NCBI GenBank assembly: GCA_018712945.1 | Contig: DVFZ01000100.1 | Span: 26,651 to 90,650 of the forward strand | DNA: 64,000 bases | Direction of reading: 5' to 3' | Source of the DNA: Candidatus Pullichristensenella stercorigallinarum | GTDB taxonomy: Bacteria > Bacillota > Clostridia > Christensenellales > Aristaeellaceae | Shown: positions 34,929-44,161 of the stretch, in pieces | Position numbering within the stretch: position 1 is the stretch's first letter | How the letters are laid out: each line of letters opens with the position of its first letter | Position numbers and translations under genes: made by a program | The notes under the pieces: model-generated | Told to the model about the DNA's origin: nothing | Seen by the model: the letters and a program-made list of their open reading frames with translations, nothing else | Databases searched by the model: none

Positions 34929-36959
34929 TTAGCTGTTCAGAGTCAACGTGGTATTGATCAGGCCGGCATAATTATCGACATATTTTATATCGGAAGAAAT
35001 GCCGTTTGCCTCAACACGCGTCTCCTGCGGGCCGTTGCGCAACTGGACGGCGAAGCTGCCGCTGGCATCGGTGGTATAGCTTCCCACCAGTTCCCATTCG
35101 ATGCCGTCGGCTTCGCCATAGTTGACATAAAGGTCAACGTCGATGCCGCCCAGAACGGCGTTTTCTGCGTCCACAACGGTAACGGTGCTTTTAAAGCTGT
35201 CCGCACTGTAATCGCCGATCACAGTGACGCGGCTGCTGTTGAGCGGATAATAGACGTCGCCCGTTTCTGCGTAGAGCTGCGCCATATACTGCGTCGTTGC
35301 CTCCAAGGAGGTTACAGTCGCCTCGCCAATCTCCGTCAATAGGCCGGCTTCTTCCGCCGCAGCGAAACAATAGTAGCCGTCGCCGCCCTCCAGCTCGTAG
35401 GAGGAGATGCACATCACCAGTTCGAGATCGGAATCCGGGGTGATTTCGGTGCCATCGTCCAGTGTGACGCTGACCAGACGGGAACCCATGGCGTAGGTAT
35501 CGCTGGTATAGTCGATTGGCGTGGAAGGTTCGTTGCGGATATCATATACATAGGATACGCCCGCTAAATTCGGAAAACGCCCATGGTAGGAGCCGTTGGC
35601 GTAGATTTCGCCGGTTTCCGGGTTTTGATCCGTAAGGGCGGATAACCCCCATTCAATGGCTTCCCACAGCACGGCGCCGGTCGTTTTTACATAAAGACCG
35701 CTAGAACCCATGCCGCCGCTCAGGAACAGAGACATGACGTCGGAGTAGGCCACGTCGCCAGCGGCAATGGAAGAACGGCAGCTGCCTCCGCACAACAACG
35801 CGACGATAGGAAGATCTTCATATTCGGAACCGGCAAAAAATTCTTTGGCGGCGGCGAGCTTGGCGTCCGCCATCATGGAATTTGCGTTGGTTTCTCCGCG
35901 GCGGGCGATGGAGGCTGTAATGTTGCCGTTGGTATAGTTGCCGCCGTACAGCCCCATGGAAATATTGGCGAACACCTCGCCGGCTTCGGTATCTACTTGG
36001 TTGACCACGCCGTCCAAATAGGCGTGCACCACATCGTCCTCGGCATAAAAGTTCAGGGCGTCGGCGGCGGAGATGGAGGCGCTTTCGCTGGAAAGCACTT
36101 CATGTGTGTTCGCGTCCACGCAAAGCTCCACCCAACCGACATTGGCCATGGCAGTGCCGGTGGATACAATCAGCGTATCGTCAATGCGGATTGCATCCGC
36201 GCCCATCAGGGTCTGGTGCGCATGACCGTCGATAATGACGTCTATGCCCTCGACGTTGGCGGCAATGGCGTTGGAGGTGATGCCATCCGCGCCCTGATCG
36301 CCTGTGTCATAGCCAAGATGCGCAAGGCAGATGATGACCTGCGCGCCTTCCGCGTTCAGTGCGTCGACACACCGCTGCGACGCGGCCGATACATTTTCAA
36401 AAGTAAGCCCTTCGCAGGCGCTTGGGCTGGCGGTGATGACGGTAGAGGGTGTGGTCACGCCGAAAATGCCGATTTTCACGCCTTCACGTTCAATGATGAT
36501 GTACTCCGGGAGAGATTCAAGTTGTTCATCGCCGGTGACATTTGCGTTCACAAGCGCTACGGGTTCTCCGACGGTCTGTTCGCTCGCTTCTTCCGTCAAC
36601 GCGTCGATAAACATGGAACGGTTGGCGGTAAATTCATGGTTTCCCAGAACGACGGCGTCATATTCCAGCAGGCGCATGGCGTTGATGGTCGCCAGGCCGT
36701 TTGTCAGCGAGGCGTAGACCGTTCCGGCGCTGAAGTCGCCGGCATCCACCAGAACAACATTTTCAAAGACGTCCTTCATGGCAGGGATCTGGCTGAAGCG
36801 GATCATGCTTTCGGTGGATGCGGAAATTCCAGAGCCATGGGTATCGTTCGTGTGCAGGATGGTCAGCGTAATGGTTGAGTCTGCCTCGCTCAGGGCAAAG
36901 GGAGTAAGGCTGCTGAGGGCAACACAGAGCGTCAGGAGAAGAATAAACCATTTTTTCAT
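34929..36959 (-). CDS. Secreted 5'-nucleotidase / metallophosphatase
   Basis: A 676-residue exported enzyme. After a signal peptide (about 1-27, ending ALS), the metallophosphatase domain (about 33-310) shows ILHTNDTHGSG, LVDAGDFSAGTVYAS, VVLGNHEFT and IDGHAHQ, which bind two metals. The 5'-nucleotidase C-terminal domain follows (about 345-560, with GGSCRSSIAAGDV). The last 90 residues form an extra beta-rich domain, perhaps Ig-like. It probably releases nucleosides and phosphate from external nucleotides. No LPxTG or lipobox anchor is seen. ATG 36959 follows AAAGGAG. It neighbours a ribose-type importer that could take up the ribose released. Confidence 0.92.
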   Translation of the reverse strand: MKKWFILLLTLCVALSSLTPFALSEADSTITLTILHTNDTHGSGISASTESMIRFSQIPAMKDVFENVVLVDAGDFSAGTVYASLTNGLATINAMRLLEYDAVVLGNHEFTANRSMFIDALTEEASEQTVGEPVALVNANVTGDEQLESLPEYIIIEREGVKIGIFGVTTPSTVITASPSACEGLTFENVSAASQRCVDALNAEGAQVIICLAHLGYDTGDQGADGITSNAIAANVEGIDVIIDGHAHQTLMGADAIRIDDTLIVSTGTAMANVGWVELCVDANTHEVLSSESASISAADALNFYAEDDVVHAYLDGVVNQVDTEAGEVFANISMGLYGGNYTNGNITASIARRGETNANSMMADAKLAAAKEFFAGSEYEDLPIVALLCGGSCRSSIAAGDVAYSDVMSLFLSGGMGSSGLYVKTTGAVLWEAIEWGLSALTDQNPETGEIYANGSYHGRFPNLAGVSYVYDIRNEPSTPIDYTSDTYAMGSRLVSVTLDDGTEITPDSDLELVMCISSYELEGGDGYYCFAAAEEAGLLTEIGEATVTSLEATTQYMAQLYAETGDVYYPLNSSRVTVIGDYSADSFKSTVTVVDAENAVLGGIDVDLYVNYGEADGIEWELVGSYTTDASGSFAVQLRNGPQETRVEANGISSDIKYVDNYAGLINTTLTLNS

Positions 36960-37151
36960 GATGCATACAGCTCCTTTCACCACTATATTAACAATTTATC
37001 GTCGAAAAATCAGTAACAGACATCACATTAGTTTAATAATTTCAATATATATTTCATCAAAAGAATAATTTTAAGTAAAATAAATTCGAATTATAAAATT
37101 TTTCGCGGCGCGCTGCAAAAGGCGGCGCCCCGCGTTTCAAACTATTTGGAC

Positions 37152-37186
37152 ACAAAAATAGGAGGCCCCTTTGGGGAGCCTCCCAA
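37152..37186 (-). terminator. Terminator of the ribose-type ABC operon
   Basis: On the minus strand GGAGGCTCCCC, AAA and GGGGCCTCC, followed by TATTTTT. It lies 17 bp past the binding-protein stop. The rest of the 243-bp spacer (36960-37151) is AT-rich with no gene. Confidence 0.88.
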
Positions 37187-37202
37187 AACGCGTCGGATTT
37201 GT

Positions 37203-38255
37203 TTAGTCGTACACGAGCATGGCGATGTCGGGATCGTCGATGTTCTCGGCGGTGTACCACTGCGCGCCGGTATCGACGTCGGAAACTTCCTCGCCGTTGG
37301 CGGCCTTCACAGCCAGCTCAACCGCCAGATAGCCGATGCGGTAGGGATCCTGCGTCACGGAGCCGACAAACCAGCCGTTGCGAACCGCTTCCTTCTGCGG
37401 CGCGCCCGCGTCGAAGCCGGCCACGATCAGGTCGCCGTACAGGGCGCCATCCGCCAGGTCGCTGCCGCCGGAGGTTGCCGCCAGGAAGCCGGTCACAGCG
37501 CCTTCGTTGGAGCAGAACACGGCATAGAGGCCGTCCAGATTGAGGATGGCGTTGGAAGCGTTGGTCACGTCGGTTACCTCAGGCGTGGCGGCGATTTCAA
37601 CATGGATGATGACGCCGGCGTCGTCTGCGGGCTGCGCCCACAGGTCGTGGCCTTCGATGGCGACGGTGTTGTATTCGCTGGCCAGTTCATACATCCTGTT
37701 GACAAAGCCGGTGGTGCGGCCCGTAACCGATTCGGAGGTAGCATCCTGCGACAAGCAGGCGATGACCACAGGGTTTTCCGGGGTGCCGGCGGCCAGGGCG
37801 TCGGTGAAGCCTTCGAGCTTTATGAATTCGTCAGCGGCCTGGGCGGCGGCGTTCTGGTTATTGGTGGAGGCGGTGGCGACGATGGAGCCCTCGGGCGCGT
37901 TGGGCACGCCGGAGTCAAAACCGACCACCGGGATGCCGTTGTTCAGGCAGTCTTCCAGCTGAGTCATGACCGACTCGGTGGACAGGGCCGCCAGGCACAG
38001 CGCATCCGGCTCCTTGACCAGCTCGCTGTTGAGCGCTTCCACCTGGAGCTGGATGTCTGCTTCAGACGGCGGGCCATAGTAGTACATTTCCACATTGTAG
38101 TCGGCGGCGGCGTCCTCGCAACCCGTGCGCACGGCCTGCCAGAAAGCGTGCTGTTCGCCCTTGGAGATGACCGAGATGTAGAGCTGCTCCTCAGCGACGG
38201 CGACCGCGCCGAGCACGAGCATCAGGGCCAGAACCAGTGCAAAGAGTTTCTTCAT
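37203..38255 (-). CDS. Sugar ABC transporter substrate-binding protein (ribose-type)
   Basis: A 350-residue periplasmic-binding-protein-type sugar receptor. The signal peptide (about 1-22, MKKLFALVLALMLVLG then AVA) has no lipobox Cys. The binding fold includes YISVISKGEQHAFWQAVRTG, CLNNGIPVVGFDSGV (about 106-120) and GLYAVFCSNEGAVTGFLAA (about 244-262). It is the last gene after the ATPase and permease in the same operon. Ribose, xylose or a related sugar is likely; the ligand cannot be fixed from sequence. Confidence 0.92.
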   Translation of the reverse strand: MKKLFALVLALMLVLGAVAVAEEQLYISVISKGEQHAFWQAVRTGCEDAAADYNVEMYYYGPPSEADIQLQVEALNSELVKEPDALCLAALSTESVMTQLEDCLNNGIPVVGFDSGVPNAPEGSIVATASTNNQNAAAQAADEFIKLEGFTDALAAGTPENPVVIACLSQDATSESVTGRTTGFVNRMYELASEYNTVAIEGHDLWAQPADDAGVIIHVEIAATPEVTDVTNASNAILNLDGLYAVFCSNEGAVTGFLAATSGGSDLADGALYGDLIVAGFDAGAPQKEAVRNGWFVGSVTQDPYRIGYLAVELAVKAANGEEVSDVDTGAQWYTAENIDDPDIAMLVYD

Positions 38256-38316
38256 GGATTCTACCTCCTGCTTGTTTTATTTCAAGCGCTTTGCGCTTAA
38301 AACCGTCTGTAGGGGT

Positions 38317-39312
38317 TTATTTTTTGACTGCCGGGGCGGCGATCTTTACTTTGTTGGCGGCGCGGTTGCGGGCGTTGTCCAAAAGCACGGCGCCGATGAC
38401 TACAAAGCCGGTGAAGAACGTCTGCCAGTGCGCCTGCAGGCCCACCGAAGAAAGGCCCTTTTTGAGCGTGGACATGATCAATACGCCGATGAGCGTACCC
38501 ACCATGGAGCCGGAGCCGCCAGACATGCTCGTGCCGCCGATCACCACCGCCGCGATGGCGTTGAGCTCCTCGCCGTTGCCCTTGCCGGGGGTAATGGTGG
38601 TGTAGGCCGCGCCGAAGAAGATGCCCGCAAAGCCCGCGAACAGGCCGCAGATGGCGTAGATGGCGATCTTCCAGCGGTCGGTCTTGACGCCGGAGAGGCG
38701 CGCCGCTTCTTCATTGGAGCCGATGGCAAAGTTGTAACGCCCCAATCGCGTTTTGTTCAGGACAAACGCGGCGACGAGGAAAGCGCCAAGCAGCCAGATT
38801 GCGCCCACCGGGAAATTGCCGGAAATGTAGAACACCGGGCGGAACCAGTCGCCGACATAGGTGGGGGAATAATGCATTGTGCGCACATTGGAGATGATGG
38901 AGCCAAAGCCCTGGGAAACCATCATCGTGCCCAGCGTGGCGATGAATGGCGGCAATTTCGCCTTGGCCACCATAAGACCGTTGCAAAGCCCGAAAAACAG
39001 GCCGGATACCAGCACCAACACCAGCGCCAGAGGCACAGGCCAGCCCCAGTTGGTAAACGCCGTGCCGCCGATGATGGCCGAGCACATCATTACTGTGCCG
39101 ATGGACAGGTCGATGCCGCCGGTAATAATGACGAACGTCACGCCAAAGGCCATAAAGCCTATGTAATAGGAAGATTGCAGGATCTGCTTAATTCCCTCAT
39201 AGCCAAAGAAGTTCTTGCCGAAGATGGAGAAGAACACATACAGGATCACCAGCGCGGCGGGGGCCAGCAGCTTTTGCATGTTCAGTTTTTTGCGGGTTAC
39301 GGTGCTTTGCAT
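38317..39312 (-). CDS. Sugar ABC transporter permease (RbsC family)
   Basis: A 331-residue, about ten-helix permease of the RbsC/AraH family. Typical segments are VIITGGIDLSIGTVMMCSAI (about 60-79), GLCNGLMVAKAKLPPFIATLGTMM (about 108-131) and ARLSGVKTDRWKIAIY, the loop that contacts the ATPase, with the conserved FGAAYTTITPGKGNGEELNAIAAVVIGGTSMSGG region near 232-271. It lies 12 bp after the ATPase gene. Confidence 0.94.
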   Translation of the reverse strand: MQSTVTRKKLNMQKLLAPAALVILYVFFSIFGKNFFGYEGIKQILQSSYYIGFMAFGVTFVIITGGIDLSIGTVMMCSAIIGGTAFTNWGWPVPLALVLVLVSGLFFGLCNGLMVAKAKLPPFIATLGTMMVSQGFGSIISNVRTMHYSPTYVGDWFRPVFYISGNFPVGAIWLLGAFLVAAFVLNKTRLGRYNFAIGSNEEAARLSGVKTDRWKIAIYAICGLFAGFAGIFFGAAYTTITPGKGNGEELNAIAAVVIGGTSMSGGSGSMVGTLIGVLIMSTLKKGLSSVGLQAHWQTFFTGFVVIGAVLLDNARNRAANKVKIAAPAVKK

Positions 39313-39324
39313 GATAAACCCTCC

Positions 39325-40818
39325 TTATATTTTGGGCGCCGCCAGCGCCATGATCTTTTCCTGCGTGGCTTCGCTGATGTCCATCTCCCCGGTCTTTTCG
39401 CCTTCGCACATGACGATGATGCGGTCGGACATGCGCAAAAGCTCCGGCAATTCCGAGGAAATCATGATGATGGATTTGCCCTCCGCCACCAGGCGGTTCA
39501 TCAGCTTGTAGATCTCGCTCTTTGCGCCTACGTCGATGCCGCGTGTGGGTTCGTCGAAGATCAGTATGTCGCAGTCCCGCACCAGCCACTTGGCAAGAAC
39601 TACCTTTTGCTGGTTGCCGCCCGAAAGGGAAACCACCTTCGTATCTACCGTTGGGGTTTTGATGTTGATCTGCTCGCGATAGGAGTGCGATACCTCGCGG
39701 ATCTTCTTGTCATTGACCACCGCGCCCTTCATAAAGCCATGCAGCGTAGCCAAAACCGTATTGTCCGCCACCGACAGCGGCAGGCACAGGCCATAGCGCT
39801 TGCGATCCTCGGAAAGGTAGCCGATGCCGGCCTTGACGGCGTCCGCCGGCGAATTGATCGTCACCGCCTTGCCTTTGACCAGAATCTCGCCGCCCAGCCG
39901 TTTGTCCGCGCCGGATACCAGCCGCGCCGTCTCCGTGCGCCCCGCGCCCATTAGCCCGGCAAAGCCGAGAATCTCGCCCTTGCGCAGCGTGAAGGATACG
40001 TCCTTTACATCTTTGGAAAGCAGGTGCCGCGCCTCCAATACGATGGGGGCGTCCGGAGGCACGTTGCTTTTTTCCTTGGGCTGTTCGTAGATTACGCGGC
40101 CAACCATCATGCGGATGATTTCGTCCATCGTCACCTCGGCGGTATTCACGGTGCCGATGTACTGGCCGTCGCGCATGACGGTGATGCGGTCGGAAATCTG
40201 TTTGAGCTCGCCCATGCGGTGCGATATGTAGATGATGCCTACTCCGCGCGCTTTCAGATCGCGGATGAAGCGGAAAAGCTCCTCGATTTCGCTTTCAGTC
40301 AGGGCAGCCGAAGGTTCGTCCATAATGAGTATGCGCGTGTTCTCATACGAAAGCGCCTTGGCGATTTCCACCATTTGCTGCCGGGCCACCGTCAGCGTGC
40401 CTACGATGGTAGTGGGACTTATGTCGATGGAGAGGCTCTGCAAAAGTTCCGCCGCCATCTGGTTCTGCTTGCGCTTGTTGAGCACGATGCCCTGCATCGG
40501 TTCACGGCCGATGAAAATATTCTCCGCCACGCTCAGATCTTTCATCAGGTTCAGTTCCTGATGGATGATGGAGATGCCCAGCGCCTGCGCGTCGCGCGTG
40601 TTGTGAATATTTACGCTCTTGCCGTCGAGCAGGATTTCACCCGCGTCCATTTGATATACGCCCGTGAGCACCTTCATCAGCGTCGATTTCCCAGCGCCGT
40701 TTTCGCCCACCAGCGCGTGCACCTCCCCGCTTTTGAGTTCAAAGCGGCAGTCGTCCAGTGCGTGTACTCCTGGAAAGTACTTTTGTATCCCCCGCATTTG
40801 CAGCAGGATTTCTCCCAT
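39325..40818 (-). CDS. Sugar ABC transporter ATP-binding protein (RbsA family)
   Basis: A 497-residue ATPase with two nucleotide-binding domains. The first has LVGENGAGKSTLMKVL (about 36-51), VARQQMVEIAKAL and IMDEPSAALTESE; the second has GFAGLMGAGRTETARLV (about 283-299, a degenerate Walker A as is usual for RbsA), LSGGNQQKVVLAKWL (about 397-411) and IFDEPTRGIDVGAK. It is the first gene of the three-gene importer. No kinase, mutarotase or regulator is adjacent, so substrate processing must be encoded elsewhere. Confidence 0.95.
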   Translation of the reverse strand: MGEILLQMRGIQKYFPGVHALDDCRFELKSGEVHALVGENGAGKSTLMKVLTGVYQMDAGEILLDGKSVNIHNTRDAQALGISIIHQELNLMKDLSVAENIFIGREPMQGIVLNKRKQNQMAAELLQSLSIDISPTTIVGTLTVARQQMVEIAKALSYENTRILIMDEPSAALTESEIEELFRFIRDLKARGVGIIYISHRMGELKQISDRITVMRDGQYIGTVNTAEVTMDEIIRMMVGRVIYEQPKEKSNVPPDAPIVLEARHLLSKDVKDVSFTLRKGEILGFAGLMGAGRTETARLVSGADKRLGGEILVKGKAVTINSPADAVKAGIGYLSEDRKRYGLCLPLSVADNTVLATLHGFMKGAVVNDKKIREVSHSYREQINIKTPTVDTKVVSLSGGNQQKVVLAKWLVRDCDILIFDEPTRGIDVGAKSEIYKLMNRLVAEGKSIIMISSELPELLRMSDRIIVMCEGEKTGEMDISEATQEKIMALAAPKI

Positions 40819-40871
40819 ACTTCGCGCACCTCACTCTCTGAAACCTGTAACGAAGCCTTAACGACGGATTC

Positions 40872-40900
40872 ATTGTATCATTATTTTCTGTGGATTGCAA
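40872..40900 (-). promoter_or_regulatory. Promoter of the ribose-type ABC operon
   Basis: Minus strand: TTGCAA (40900-40895), 17-bp spacer, TACAAT (40877-40872). An A-rich stretch directly upstream (40901-40925) could act as an UP element. The 325-bp gap between rbsA-like and yicC holds only this promoter and that of yicC. Confidence 0.85.
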
Positions 40901-41102
40901 CCTTTTTTTACTTCATTTTTTACTTTGATGACTGATTTGCTTAATTGAAATGAACCTTGCGGCAAAAACTGTGGCGTAGATAGCCGGATGCGGCCGTTTG
41001 TGCAGGAATGCATATCTCCGCCCGCCATTTTCACGCAAAATGGGGCGTGGAGAAAAAATTTTGATTTTTTTACGTCAGGGTGTGGAGCGCGGGGGCCAAA
41101 TG

Positions 41103-41111
41103 TGTTATAAT
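41103..41111 (+). promoter_or_regulatory. Extended -10 promoter of the yicC operon
   Basis: TGTTATAAT: a perfect TATAAT (41106-41111) with the TGN extension; no good -35 box at 17 bp. Start expected near 41118, about 35 nt before the yicC ATG. Confidence 0.7.
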
Positions 41112-41152
41112 CGAAAGTGGAAAGGCATTTGGAGGCGAGGAACATCAATAGC

Positions 41153-42007
41153 ATGACGGGATATGGCCGCTGCGAACGCGAGCGCGAGGGGCGGCGGCTT
41201 ACGGTGGAGATCAAAAGCGTCAATCATCGGTTTCTGGATATCAGCCTGCGCATGCCGCGCTGCTTTCTTTTTCTGGAGGACGAGGCGCGCAAGGCCATCG
41301 GCCGCCGCCTGTCGCGCGGCCATGTGGATGTGTTCCTCACTTACCGCAACCTGCGCGAGGACGCCCACGAAGTCTTTGTGGATGAGGGGTTGATTCGCGC
41401 CTATCTGCGCGCCACAGACGGCTTGACCAGCCTGCGGGACGACCGTTCGATGATGAACATGCTCGCCCTGCCTGAGGTAGTGCAGATCATCGAGGCCGGG
41501 GAAGATTGCGACGCGCTGCGTGCCCTGCTTTTGGAAACGCTCGAAGGGGCGTTGGACGCGCTGACCGCCATGCGCGCCACGGAGGGCACGGCCCTGCGCA
41601 ACGATCTGGCCGCGCGGGCGGACGCTCTGGAAGGAATCGCCGCAGGCATCGCCGCGCGAGCGCTCGAAACCGTGGCAGCTTACCGGGAGCGCCTGCGCGC
41701 GAGCGTGGAGGAACTTTTGCAGGGGCATATGGACGAGGCGCGCCTTGTACAGGAGACGGCCATCTACGCCGACCGCGCCGCCATTGATGAAGAACTGGTG
41801 CGGCTGAAAAGCCACATCGCCCAGTTGCGCGCCCTGATCGCCGAGGAAGCTCCTGCCGGCCGGCGGCTGGATTTCCTGGCGCAGGAGTTTAACCGCGAGG
41901 TCAACACCATTGCCTCCAAATCGCAGGATATTGAGATCACCCGCCTGGCGATGGACGGCAAGGCCGAAATCGAAAAGCTGCGCGAGCAGGTGCAAAACGT
42001 AGAGTAG
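41153..42007 (+). CDS. yicC: YicC-family endoribonuclease-like protein
   Basis: A 284-residue YicC/YloC protein. It opens MTGYGRCEREREGRRLTVEIKSVNHRFLDISLRMP, the family's defining N-terminus, and ends EFNREVNTIASKSQDIEITRLAMDGKAEIEKLREQVQNVE, its C-terminal signature. YicC proteins are reported as endoribonucleases. Homologues start three or four residues earlier (MxxSMTG). Here those codons are AAC ATC AAT AGC, so either ATG 41153 is used or initiation is at a non-AUG codon (ATC 41144, eight bases after GGAGG). It starts the gmk-rpoZ-coaBC-priA run; remA, often next, is absent. Confidence 0.93.
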   Translation: MTGYGRCEREREGRRLTVEIKSVNHRFLDISLRMPRCFLFLEDEARKAIGRRLSRGHVDVFLTYRNLREDAHEVFVDEGLIRAYLRATDGLTSLRDDRSMMNMLALPEVVQIIEAGEDCDALRALLLETLEGALDALTAMRATEGTALRNDLAARADALEGIAAGIAARALETVAAYRERLRASVEELLQGHMDEARLVQETAIYADRAAIDEELVRLKSHIAQLRALIAEEAPAGRRLDFLAQEFNREVNTIASKSQDIEITRLAMDGKAEIEKLREQVQNVE

Positions 42008-42075
42008 GCGCGCGTCAACTGAAGAATACGCAACCATGACCGGCTGTACACAATGAAAGCGAGGGGAATTTTCCT

Positions 42076-42720
42076 ATGGAGCGTCGAGGACTTCTGTTCG
42101 TGATCTCCGGACCCGCGGGCGCGGGCAAATCCATGATCGCCAAACAGCTTGTGGAGCGGCACCCGGATGTGGGGCTTTCCGTGTCCTGCACTACGCGCGC
42201 GCCCAGGCCCGGCGAAGTCGAAGGCGTGCACTACCATTTTGTTTCTGACGAGCAGTTTGACGAATTGGTGCGCAAGGGCGCTTTTTACGAGTGGGCGCAC
42301 GTGCATCAGAACCGCTACGGAACCCTCAAAAGTACGGTACAGGAACAGCTTGCCCAGGGACACGACCTGATTTTGGAGATCGACGTGCAGGGCTGCTTGC
42401 AGGCCATGGAGCAGGACAGCGAAGTCACCGGTATCTTTGTTTCGCCCCCCAGCCGGGAAAACCTGGAAAAGCGCCTGCGCGCCCGCGGCACCGAGGACGA
42501 CGAGTCCCTGCGCATACGGTTGCACAACGCCGCCCGCGAAGTTGAGCAGGCGTACCGCTATGATTACATCGTCATCCACGAGGACTGGGATGAAGTGCCC
42601 GACGCGCTGGACCGCGCCATTGAGCAGGTGTATGACATCATCACCGCCGCGCGCGCCAAGACCAAGCACAACATGCGCTTTTTGAACGCCCTGTCCGCGT
42701 CTCTGAAAGCAAGCAATTAG
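42076..42720 (+). CDS. gmk: Guanylate kinase
   Basis: A 214-residue kinase converting GMP to GDP with ATP. The P-loop is ISGPAGAGKSMIAKQL (about 11-26), followed by SVSCTTRAPRPGEVEGVHYHFVSDEQF (about 36-62) and EIDVQGCLQAM, then FVSPPSRENLEKRLRARGTEDDE, the lid. Length and motifs are normal. The family's more usual GPSGSGKST is replaced by GPAGAGKS, which is conservative. Confidence 0.96.
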   Translation: MERRGLLFVISGPAGAGKSMIAKQLVERHPDVGLSVSCTTRAPRPGEVEGVHYHFVSDEQFDELVRKGAFYEWAHVHQNRYGTLKSTVQEQLAQGHDLILEIDVQGCLQAMEQDSEVTGIFVSPPSRENLEKRLRARGTEDDESLRIRLHNAAREVEQAYRYDYIVIHEDWDEVPDALDRAIEQVYDIITAARAKTKHNMRFLNALSASLKASN

Positions 42721-42733
42721 GAGGGAAGCCACT

Positions 42734-42958
42734 ATGATGATCGACCCGCCCATTGGAGAACTGTTGGAAAAAGTGGATTGCCGCTATACGCTGGCCGTGG
42801 AGGCGTCCAAGCGCGCCCGCGAGCTCATCGGCGGCAGCCTGCCCCTGATCGAGACCCGGGAAACCAAGCCCCTGTCGATCGCCATTGAGGAGATCAACCG
42901 CGGCCTGATCACGTATACGCGCAATGCCGGGGATGAAGACGAGGACATCGAAGAATAG
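42734..42958 (+). CDS. rpoZ: RNA polymerase omega subunit
   Basis: A 74-residue omega subunit that supports assembly of RNA polymerase. PIGELLEKVDCRYTLAVEASKRARELI (about 6-32) is the conserved core; KPLSIAIEEINRGLITY follows and the tail is acidic. It sits 13 bp after gmk, the usual order. ATGATG offers two starts three bases apart. Confidence 0.94.
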   Translation: MMIDPPIGELLEKVDCRYTLAVEASKRARELIGGSLPLIETRETKPLSIAIEEINRGLITYTRNAGDEDEDIEE

Positions 42959-42976
42959 CGGTTAAAGGAGATACGC

Positions 42977-44161
42977 ATGCTCGAGGGCAAGAGGATCGTC
43001 CTGGGCGTGACCGGCGGCATTGCGGCCTACAAGGCCGCCGAAGTGGTCAGCCTTCTTAAAAAGCGGGGCGCCCAGGTGCGCGTGGTGATGACCGCGCACG
43101 CCTGTGAATTCATTTCCCCGCTCACGCTGGAAACGCTCAGCGGCAATCCCGTTAGCTTGGATCAGTTTGCCACGCGCGACCAGATCGCCCATATTTCGCT
43201 GGCCAAGTGGGGACAGCTCTTTGCGGTTGCCCCCGCCACGGCCAACGCGCTGGGAAAGTTTGCGGGCGGCATCGCCGACGATTTGCTTTCCACATCCTTC
43301 ATGGCCATGCGCTGTCCAATCCTGCTGGCCCCGGCCATGAATACCGCCATGTGGTTAAGCCCCGCCAACCAGGAAAACGTCCAGCGGCTTTCGCGCTGGG
43401 GCGTGCGCTTCTGCGGCCCGGAGCGGGGGCGCCTCGCCTGTGGCGACGAAGATGTGGGGCGCATGTCCGAGCCGGAAAAGATCGTCGAAGCCATCGAAAA
43501 GATGTTCCCGGCGCGTCAGGATTATGCCGGCCGGCGCGTGCTCGTCACCGCCGGGCCCACCCGGGAAATGATCGACCCAGTGCGCTTTTTGACCAACCGT
43601 TCCTCCGGCAAGATGGGCTATGCCATCGCCGAAGCCGCGCGTGACCGTGGCGCGGAGGTGGTGCTCGTTTCCGGGCCGGTGAGCCTGCGTCCACCTGAGG
43701 GCGTGGAGTTTGTCCCGATTGTAAGCGCCGCCGGGCTTTGCGAGCAGGTGCTTGAGCGCGCGCAGGCGTGCGATATCGTCATCCAGGCCGCCGCGCCCGC
43801 CGACTTCCGGCCCAAAACCGTCTCTGCCGGGAAGATCAAGAAGACTGGTGCGGGTATGACGCTGGAACTGGAAAATACCACCGATATTGCCGCAGCGCTG
43901 GGCCAGCGCAAGCGTGAGGGGCAGATTTTGGTGGCCTTTGCCGCCGAAACCGACGACCTTGCCGCCAATGCCCGCAAAAAACTCGATAAGAAAAATGCCG
44001 ACCTGGTCGTCGCCAACGATGTTACCCGCCCCGGCGCGGGCTTTCAGGGCGATACCAACGCGGTGACGATCTTCTCCCGCACCGACGCCCGCGAGATTCC
44101 CCTGTGCGGCAAGCGCGAAGTTGCCGAGGCCATTCTCGATTGCGTCGCGGAGCTGTTTTAA
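42977..44161 (+). CDS. coaBC: Phosphopantothenoylcysteine synthetase/decarboxylase CoaBC
   Basis: A 394-residue bifunctional enzyme of coenzyme A synthesis. The N-terminal flavin-dependent CoaC decarboxylase (about 1-180) has GVTGGIAAYKAAEVVSLL and the substrate motif APAMNTAMWLSPANQENV (about 117-134). The C-terminal CoaB ligase (about 185-394) shows VTAGPTREMIDPVRFLTNRSSGKMGYAIAEAA (about 191-222), FAAETDDL and KNADLVVANDV. The last base of the stop is the first base of the priA ATG. Confidence 0.96.
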   Translation: MLEGKRIVLGVTGGIAAYKAAEVVSLLKKRGAQVRVVMTAHACEFISPLTLETLSGNPVSLDQFATRDQIAHISLAKWGQLFAVAPATANALGKFAGGIADDLLSTSFMAMRCPILLAPAMNTAMWLSPANQENVQRLSRWGVRFCGPERGRLACGDEDVGRMSEPEKIVEAIEKMFPARQDYAGRRVLVTAGPTREMIDPVRFLTNRSSGKMGYAIAEAARDRGAEVVLVSGPVSLRPPEGVEFVPIVSAAGLCEQVLERAQACDIVIQAAAPADFRPKTVSAGKIKKTGAGMTLELENTTDIAAALGQRKREGQILVAFAAETDDLAANARKKLDKKNADLVVANDVTRPGAGFQGDTNAVTIFSRTDAREIPLCGKREVAEAILDCVAELF

